Shown here: positions 43,175 through 49,700 of the stretch, in pieces
How the letters are laid out: each line of letters begins with the position of its first letter
Position numbering within the stretch: the stretch's first letter is position 1
NCBI RefSeq assembly: GCF_000196615.1
Contig: NC_014306.1
Span: 4,464,001-4,528,000 of the forward strand
Source of the DNA: Erwinia billingiae Eb661
GTDB taxonomy: Bacteria > Pseudomonadota > Gammaproteobacteria > Enterobacterales > Enterobacteriaceae
Direction: 5' to 3'
DNA length: 64,000 nucleotides
Position numbers and translations under genes: made by a program
Notes under the pieces: generated by a model
What the model was told of the DNA's origin: nothing
The model's database searches: none
The model's input: only the letters and a program-made list of their open reading frames with translations

Positions 43175-43295
43175 TTTTACCCAATACCGCGCCTGTGCTT
43201 TTAAACTCTTCTTCTAAGAATAGCGCAAGGTTACCCATTTCCCTGGTGTTGGCGCAGTATTCGCGCACCCCGGCCTCGGTCGGGGTCATTTTTTT
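43175..43295 (+). ncRNA. arcZ: Small regulatory RNA ArcZ
   Basis: The 3' part carries the ArcZ core, from ATTTCCCTGGTGTTGGCG at 43237 through CAGTATTCGCGCACCCCG, then a terminator hairpin (ACCCCG/CGGGGT) and seven T ending at 43295. In E. coli ArcZ is an Hfq-binding RNA of about 121 nt, processed to a roughly 56-nt 3' form whose 5' end is this ATTTCCC segment; it activates rpoS and represses flhDC among others, and is repressed by ArcA. The location next to arcB is the same. The 5' end (43175) is set from the E. coli length and is approximate. The 3' end overlaps the arcB stop codon on the other strand. Confidence 0.88.
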
Positions 43296-45616
43296 CCAGC
43301 GTCCGAAACCCATTCCCGTAACACGTCCACGTCGTTCCGCCACTCTTGCTTCAGCTCGTCAATCCATTCCTGAACGTTGTCCCACCAGGCTGGCAGCTCC
43401 GGACTTTGAATCTGTTTCGCCAACTGCTGTAAATGTACCAACCCCACAGAACCTGCCGCGCCTTTAATCTTGTGCCCCTCTTCCGCTATCCCTTTCTGAT
43501 CGCGCGCCATCATGTTGGAGTCCAGCACGTCCAGATAGCCCGGCATCATCTGCTCGAACATCTCCATGCTCTGGTAAATCAACTGCGGGCCCACCAGCTC
43601 GATATATTGCTCAAGCATGGTGACGTCCAGTAATCCCAGTTTCTTCTCGTCCACTTTTCTTTCCTCGGCTTCATCTTGCTGAAAGTCCCAGTATTTTTTG
43701 ATAATGGCGGTCAGCGCCGGCACGGCCAGCGGTTTGCTCAGCACGTCATCCATCCCGGCATCCAGATACTCTTTTTTGTCCTTGAGCACGTTGGCGGTCA
43801 ACGCGACCAGCGGCGGCAAATGTTGCTTGCCATGACGCTGATGGATCTCACGGGCGACATCCAGGCCCGTCATATCCGGAAGCTGAATATCGAGCAACAC
43901 CAAATCAAACTCTTCAGGGTCGAACATGGCGAGTGCTTCTTCACCCGTCATCGCCACCTCAACGCTGTTACCGAGCTTTTCCAGCACCGAGCGGGCAACC
44001 ACCACGTTAAGCTCGATGTCTTCAACCAGCAGCACGTGAAGCGCAGGAAGCGGCATATCATCCGCTGGCTGCTGATCTTCCGGCTGCTCAGCGATACGTG
44101 GGGCATTCACCGTCAGGGTAAAGCAGGAACCTGTGCCAGGCGCGCTGTGAACCGTAATATCACCGCCCATGCTCTGTGCCAGCCGGCGTGAAACGGCCAG
44201 GCCAATCCCGGTCCCGGTGGCAGGCTTGCCGCCATGCTGGTCTTTCACCTGGTAATACATGGCAAAAATCTTGTCCTGCTCGTCCTGCGGGATCCCCATA
44301 CCGGAGTCTTCCACTTCGAAGCGCAGGCAGTCTTCGCCCAGATACGCCACGCGAACAATAATGCTGCCCTTCTGGGTGAACTTCACCGCATTGCCGATCA
44401 GGTTCCACAGGATCTGCCGCAGGCGCGTGCCATCGGTCATGATTTTGTGAGGCAGCGGCAGTTGCGGGTCGAGCACAAACTTCAGTTCTTTCGGCTGGGC
44501 CAGCAGCCCGGAGAGGTTTTCCAGATCGGCAAGGAAGCCGGTAAAATCCACCGGCTGAATATCCAGCTGGACCTTACGCCGCTCGATTTTGTCCATCTCG
44601 ATCACATCGTTAAAGATATTGCCGAGGGTGATTGCCGACACGTGGATGGTTTTCAGGTATTTGAGCTGCTCCTGATTTAAATCGGTATCCAGCAAAATAC
44701 GGCTCAGGCCGACGATGCCATTAAGCGGCGTACGAAGCTCGTGGCTGATTGTGGAGATAAATGTGGTCTTTTCCCTGCTGGCATTCTCTAAAGCGTCCTG
44801 GTAGCGCTTACGTTCCGTTATGTCGCGTCCGAAGCCCATCAGCCCACTGCGTTTACCAATGCGGTCGTAATAAGGCACCTTACGAATTTCGAAGCAGGCT
44901 TTGCGCCCATCCGGATACTGCAACCACTGCTCGTAAGTTAACGACACGTTGTGACGGAAGACTTTATCGTCAGTCTCCAATACCTTAGTGGCGGCATCTT
45001 CGTCGTACACATCGCGCGGCGTCAGCCCAATCAGTTGCTTTTCGCTTTTTCCCGTCAGCAATTCCATCGCGCGGTTACAGCCCGAGAACTGTTGATCAAT
45101 GTTGCGATAGAAGACCAGGTCGGGTGATGCATCCAGGAATGAGCGCAGGAAGGAGGATTGTTGCTCAAGTTCGATCTGCGCTTCCTCGCGCCGGGCCATC
45201 TCTTCCTTCAGCTTGGCCATCACCTGCAAACGCGCCTCTTCAGCTTTGATACGGTCAGCAATTTCGTGATTCAGCTGGGTGATGTTTTCTTTCATCTGCT
45301 GATTCAGCTCAAGATCGCGGTGACGCATCTCTTCCAGCTTATCGACCAGCCGCGACAGGCGCTGCCTCGACTCCTCAAGCTGCTCAACGACGACTGAGAG
45401 AAAATAGACCGCCCACGGCGTAATCAACAGGCCAAAAAACACCGATCGAACCATATCGATACTTTCGACATGACCGCGCAATACCATGGTGACCGCCATC
45501 TGAACGATCATCGCCAGGACCACCAGCGCTGAAGCCAGCAACAATGAGAAGCGGACCAGTCCCAGCTTGACCATCAGGTCGACATAATATTGTGCTAAGA
45601 GACGAATTTGTTTCAT
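43286..45616 (-). CDS. arcB: Aerobic respiration control sensor kinase ArcB
   Basis: Tripartite hybrid kinase that senses quinone redox state and phosphorylates ArcA. The 776-residue protein (E. coli 778) has two N-terminal membrane helices, a coiled coil, a PAS domain (SFLDASPDLVFYRN), the H-box (TISHELRTPLNG), N and G boxes, a receiver (LVLLDIQLPDMTG) and a C-terminal HPt domain (EGHKIKGAAGSVGL). The start at 45616 gives MKQIRLLAQYYVDLM. Its stop codon lies inside the terminator of the convergent small RNA ArcZ. An NtrC-like palindrome lies 81-95 nt upstream. Confidence 0.96.
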   Translation of the reverse strand: MKQIRLLAQYYVDLMVKLGLVRFSLLLASALVVLAMIVQMAVTMVLRGHVESIDMVRSVFFGLLITPWAVYFLSVVVEQLEESRQRLSRLVDKLEEMRHRDLELNQQMKENITQLNHEIADRIKAEEARLQVMAKLKEEMARREEAQIELEQQSSFLRSFLDASPDLVFYRNIDQQFSGCNRAMELLTGKSEKQLIGLTPRDVYDEDAATKVLETDDKVFRHNVSLTYEQWLQYPDGRKACFEIRKVPYYDRIGKRSGLMGFGRDITERKRYQDALENASREKTTFISTISHELRTPLNGIVGLSRILLDTDLNQEQLKYLKTIHVSAITLGNIFNDVIEMDKIERRKVQLDIQPVDFTGFLADLENLSGLLAQPKELKFVLDPQLPLPHKIMTDGTRLRQILWNLIGNAVKFTQKGSIIVRVAYLGEDCLRFEVEDSGMGIPQDEQDKIFAMYYQVKDQHGGKPATGTGIGLAVSRRLAQSMGGDITVHSAPGTGSCFTLTVNAPRIAEQPEDQQPADDMPLPALHVLLVEDIELNVVVARSVLEKLGNSVEVAMTGEEALAMFDPEEFDLVLLDIQLPDMTGLDVAREIHQRHGKQHLPPLVALTANVLKDKKEYLDAGMDDVLSKPLAVPALTAIIKKYWDFQQDEAEERKVDEKKLGLLDVTMLEQYIELVGPQLIYQSMEMFEQMMPGYLDVLDSNMMARDQKGIAEEGHKIKGAAGSVGLVHLQQLAKQIQSPELPAWWDNVQEWIDELKQEWRNDVDVLREWVSDAGKK

Positions 45617-45696
45617 AAAAGATTCCTTCCGGGCCAATAGCCCCAATCATACCGTAAAAGCTTAAAAGACCCACGTAAGCTGTACAAAGCATCAGC

Positions 45697-45711
45697 GCAC
45701 CAGCCTGGTGC
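45697..45711. promoter_or_regulatory. NtrC-like binding palindrome upstream of arcB
   Basis: GCACCAGCCTGGTGC fits the NtrC pattern GCACC-N5-GGTGC in both half-sites. It lies 81-95 nt upstream of arcB and about 1.06 kb upstream of gltB. NtrC identity is inferred from the motif only. Confidence 0.5.
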
Positions 45712-46289
45712 AGCACCCGCGCTGAATGACTGCTTACGCACTCACTTATTCAAAGAAATAAACGGACCTTAACGGATTTCTGCTACGGCACGCGGTTAAA
45801 CAAGCCCGGCACGATCGCCTTACTTCGACCTGGTTGAGAGCGGTTGTGGCGAATTGTTAAGGAGGACTTTCACCTGCACGTTTGGCATAAAATAGCGATC
45901 GCTTATCTGCCTGCAAGCTGCGTCTTTGCTGGATCCACAGCATAAAAACCGCCTGCCTGAAAATAAACCTGTCGTCGCCCAAATCTTTTGTCATCTTTCT
46001 GTCACCCTGAGGCTGGACGCTTTATTGAACTGCATAATCCGCTGGTCGGTCCTTCTGCAGCTTTTCCTCACTGAACTGGCTAATTCATAGTGATAGTGAG
46101 ATCTTTGCGCTCTTAACCCATTACCCTATCGAATAACAATTCACATTAAGTGAGAACTTACTCATTGCGATGATGATTAATTTTACTAATGATGGGCGGC
46201 TGTTTAATTCAAATAAGCGTACGGGATAAAAACAGTATTTTTCAGTAAATAGCGTATAATTGTCAGAACATTCTCCTACCAATAACCCC

Positions 46290-46306
46290 AGCACCAGCAT
46301 GGTGCA
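46290..46306. promoter_or_regulatory. NtrC-like binding palindrome upstream of gltB
   Basis: AGCACCAGCATGGTGCA matches the NtrC consensus seen at glnA-type enhancers (GCACC-N5-GGTGC, both half-sites perfect, flanking A/A). It lies 463 nt upstream of the gltB start, and 30 nt downstream of a TATAAT hexamer, where it could act as an enhancer or as an operator. Confidence 0.55.
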
Positions 46307-46684
46307 GAGATATGGCGCCTGCACTACAGTGAGACAGCTCACACTTATTGCGGTCTTTGCCTTGCAGGGTTTAGTAGAAAAAACGGCGACAAATCCTTAC
46401 ACATCAATAGCCTGAGCTGTCATAAGGTCGCAAAAGCCTCAGTAAGAACGCTATTTGACCTGAGTACGCTTTCCCGATAAGTTGGAAATCCGCTGGAAGC
46501 TTTCCCGACGGGCCAGTGTCTCGGCATATCTATGCAGCAAGAAGACTCCCTCGTGATGCAAGTTATCTCCCTTTAAGAGATTCGGAAATTTGAGAGCAGC
46601 CCCCTTCAAGGACGTCAGGAAAAAAGTCTGGAGAGGTAACGCTCGGGGTAACGGCGTCCGCATTAAGCGGTCAGGAAAAATGAG

Positions 46685-46720
46685 ACAGAGCCTGAGAGAG
46701 ACTCCTCAGATGCACTCTGT
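46685..46720 (+). promoter_or_regulatory. gltB leader hairpin
   Basis: A two-part hairpin: outer arms ACAGAG (46685-46690) / CTCTGT (46715-46720), inner arms CTGAG (46692-46696) / CTCAG (46705-46709). It ends 38 nt before the Shine-Dalgarno. No T-run follows, so not a terminator as such; a regulator-binding or stability role is possible. Confidence 0.4.
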
Positions 46721-46757
46721 GCTTGAAACACTATAGGTAATGTCACAAAGAAGTTGA

Positions 46758-46767
46758 GGAGGCCTCC
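46758..46767 (+). promoter_or_regulatory. Shine-Dalgarno of gltB inside a perfect palindrome
   Basis: GGAGGCCTCC is its own reverse complement and contains the GGAGG that precedes the gltB ATG (46769). It decides the start, and its palindromic form could allow RNA dimerisation or pairing that hides the ribosome site. Confidence 0.55.
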
Positions 46768-46768
46768 G

Positions 46769-49700
46769 ATGTCCAACACAAAACCTTTTCCCTATGGCTT
46801 GTACGATCCTTCAAGAGACAGCGATAGCTGTGGCGTAGGTTTTCTGACGCGTAAGGACGGCGAGCAAACTCATGAGATCCTGCAGATGGCCCATAGCGCC
46901 TTGTGCACGGTACCTCATCGCGGGGGTATGTCGGCGGAAGGCGTCGGTGACGGTGCTGGCGTCAACGTGGACATCTCTTTGCACTTCTTCCGCAAAATTA
47001 CCGGCCAACAGCTTGAAGCGGGTCGCTTTGGCGTCGGCAACTTCTTCGTGCCTAAAGACGTTGAACTGCGTGCCAATGCGGAACGTCTGGTTGAAGATAC
47101 GCTTGCAGCCTATGGCCTGCCTGTTCTGCTGAAGCGCGACCTGCCACTCGATGGTAGCGTGCTGCGTCCTGCTGCGCTCTCTTTCCAGTTGCCTATCGTC
47201 CAGTGGGTGTTTACTGCCCCGCAGGATGTCGACACGCAAAACGAATTCGAAAAACGTATCTACCGTGCCTTGCTGGACATCGAAGCGCGCGCCTTTACCG
47301 AAAGTCAGTTTGGCGGGCTCTATCCGCTGTCGCTTTCTTCGCGCACGCAGGTTCTGAAGGCCCGTCTGAATTCCAATGAAGTGATCCCTTACTTCAAGGA
47401 TCTGACCGATCCGGATCATCAGGTGCGTGGGTTGTTCTTCCATACCCGCTTCTCAACCAACACCGATCCGCACACCACCATGGCGCAGCCTTTCCGGCTG
47501 ATGGCCCACAACGGCGAGCTGAACACCGACCGTAAAAACCGTATTGCTGAGTCTGCGCTGGCGCTGGCTCGCGGCAAGAAAATTGTTCGCCCGAAAGGAC
47601 AGTCCGACAGCTCGCGTCTGGATCAGAGTATCCAGAGCCGCCTGATGGAAGATAACCTCGACCTGATCAATGCCGTGGTGTCGATGATGCCGCCGGCGTG
47701 GGAAAACGATCTCACCCTGTCGACCGAAGTCCGTGCGATGCTGGAGTACTTCTCTTTATATGAAGAGAAAAACGATGGCCCGGCCGCGCTGATCTTTGGT
47801 AACGGTGAAGTGATTGGCGCGCGTCTGGACCGTCTGGGCCTGCGCCCACTGCGCTCTGTGGAAACCGCCGAGTATATCGGTGCGATGTCAGAAGCCGGTC
47901 AGATCGCCTTCCCCCCGGAAAGCGTATTACGCCGTGGCCGTATCGAAGCGGGCGGCATGCTGTATTACGATCACAGCGAAAAGCGCAGCTACACCACGCT
48001 GGAAGCGCTGGAAAAACTGGCGGCTGAAAAAGATTACCCGGCACTGGTTGAACAGGCCCGTGTCATGCTGGAAGAATTGCCTGTGGTTCCTGCTGAAGAG
48101 CAAGGTTCACCGCTGCGCTACAGTGGTGACCTGAAAACTTATCAACGGTTTGTGGCTTACTACTACAACCAGGAAAGCTTCAAATTCATGATGGACCCGA
48201 TGCTGAACACCGGCGCAGAGAAAATTTCTGCCATGGGTTACGGCAACGCGATCAACGGTCTGTCCGATCATGAAGGCGGGATGGCGCACTACTTCTCTCA
48301 GCGCTTTGCTCAGGTAACTAACCCACCGTTAGACTCAATCCGTGAAGTTGACGGCATGACCTTGCGCGTTGCGCTGGGTGCTAAGCCGCATCTTGGCCGC
48401 AGCAAAGGCCGTCAGATTATCGTGCCGACCCCGATCCTGACGCATCTGGATATGCTGCAGCTGCGTGAACAGAATGTCGCCCCTTATGCGCGTTTCGATA
48501 TGCTTTACATCCCGGTGGTGGGCACAGAGCCACAGAACCGTATCGACAATGCCAACGCCCTGGAAAAAGCCATTGATGACCTTGCTCAGCAGGTTGTCGA
48601 CTTTGCCCGTGAGCAAGGCGGTATCGCGGTTCTGACTGACCGTCATATCTCTTCTACCCGTGCCGGTATCCCGATGCTGTTGATGGTGTCTGCCATTAAC
48701 CAGCGCCTGGTTCAGGAAGGCTTGCGTCTGGACGTTTCTCTGGTGGTTGAAAGCGGCCAGAGCATCTCCTCGCACCATATCGCGGCAACCCTCGGTTTCG
48801 GCGCGTCGGCCGTTTACCCTCTCGGCGTGCAGATGCGCGCAGAAGAAAAGTACGGCGAAGGCGAAGAAGGCAATAAAGCATTCAAACGCTATGCCAAAGC
48901 TGCTGAAAAAGCCCTGATGAAAACCATGGGTAAAGTCGGCCTTTGTACCGTTGAAAGCTACAGCTGCGGTGAGTTCTTCGAGCCAAACTTCCTTAATACC
49001 GACGATCCGGTACTGAGAAAGTACTTCCCGAACATTAAAACCCCGGTTGGCGGCGCTGGCTTTGCCACGATCGCGCAGATGGCCGTGGACTGGCACCAGA
49101 GCGCCCTGAAAATTCAGGGTGAGTCAGAAGTGCCGTTGTTGGGTCTGTTTAAAGAGCGTGCGGAAGGTGCCGGTCACTCCTACGGTACCATTGCTGTGCG
49201 TACCTTTATTGATATGACAGAGCAGCCGATCCGTTTTGCTGATAAGCCACGCGATGAAGATCAGTTCATCCGTTTGCTGACGCTGGCGAAACTGGATAAT
49301 GCCTTCAATATCAAACCCAGCGCTTTTGCGGACACCAGCTTTGAACGTATCCCAAATGACGTGATTGATAACTTCACCATCACGCCGGACTATCGCGAAT
49401 TCTCCAGCCTGATGCTGCAGGAACGTAAACGTCGCCCGGCGGCGCTGCGTGACATTCTGACCTTCCCGGCCGATCTGACCCACGTCGACAGCCAGGCAGA
49501 GTTTGCCCGTAAACTGGGTCGCTACTCGCTAACCAACAATGGTTTTGCGACCCGTGGTCTGGCATGTGAAGCCACCGAAGGCCGTGAAGGTCACTTCACG
49601 CTGCGCCTGACCGAAAGCATCGTTGGTCTGAAGCCAGAGAACGAGCGCCTTGCGGCACTGTTCAGCGCACTGAAAACCCGTTTCACCGATGAGATCGGCG

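Larger units (their letters stand above)
45617..46768. other. Long regulatory intergenic region arcB-gltB
   Basis: 1152 bases with no supportable gene; yhcC, which lies here in E. coli, is absent. Contents seen: two NtrC-like palindromes (45697-45711 and 46291-46305), a TATAAT at 46255-46260 with a poor -35 (ACAGTA 17 nt upstream), a leader hairpin at 46685-46720 and the gltB Shine-Dalgarno palindrome at 46758-46767. Two minus-strand frames (46121-46342, 46451-46663) show no family resemblance. Confidence 0.6.

Noticed and set aside
42695..43217. Two small plus-strand frames between mtgA and arcZ
   Set aside because: No ribosome sites or known domains; the second runs into the ArcZ gene.
46352..46366. 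Sigma-54-like promoter (GG-N10-GC with CTTGCA at -12) downstream of the NtrC-like site
   Set aside because: The -24 element matches only in GG, and the spacing to the NtrC-like site (46 bp) is too short for the usual enhancer arrangement.
46451..46663. Minus-strand open frame of 70 codons in the gltB upstream region
   Set aside because: No Shine-Dalgarno, no family resemblance, and it covers a probable leader region on the other strand.
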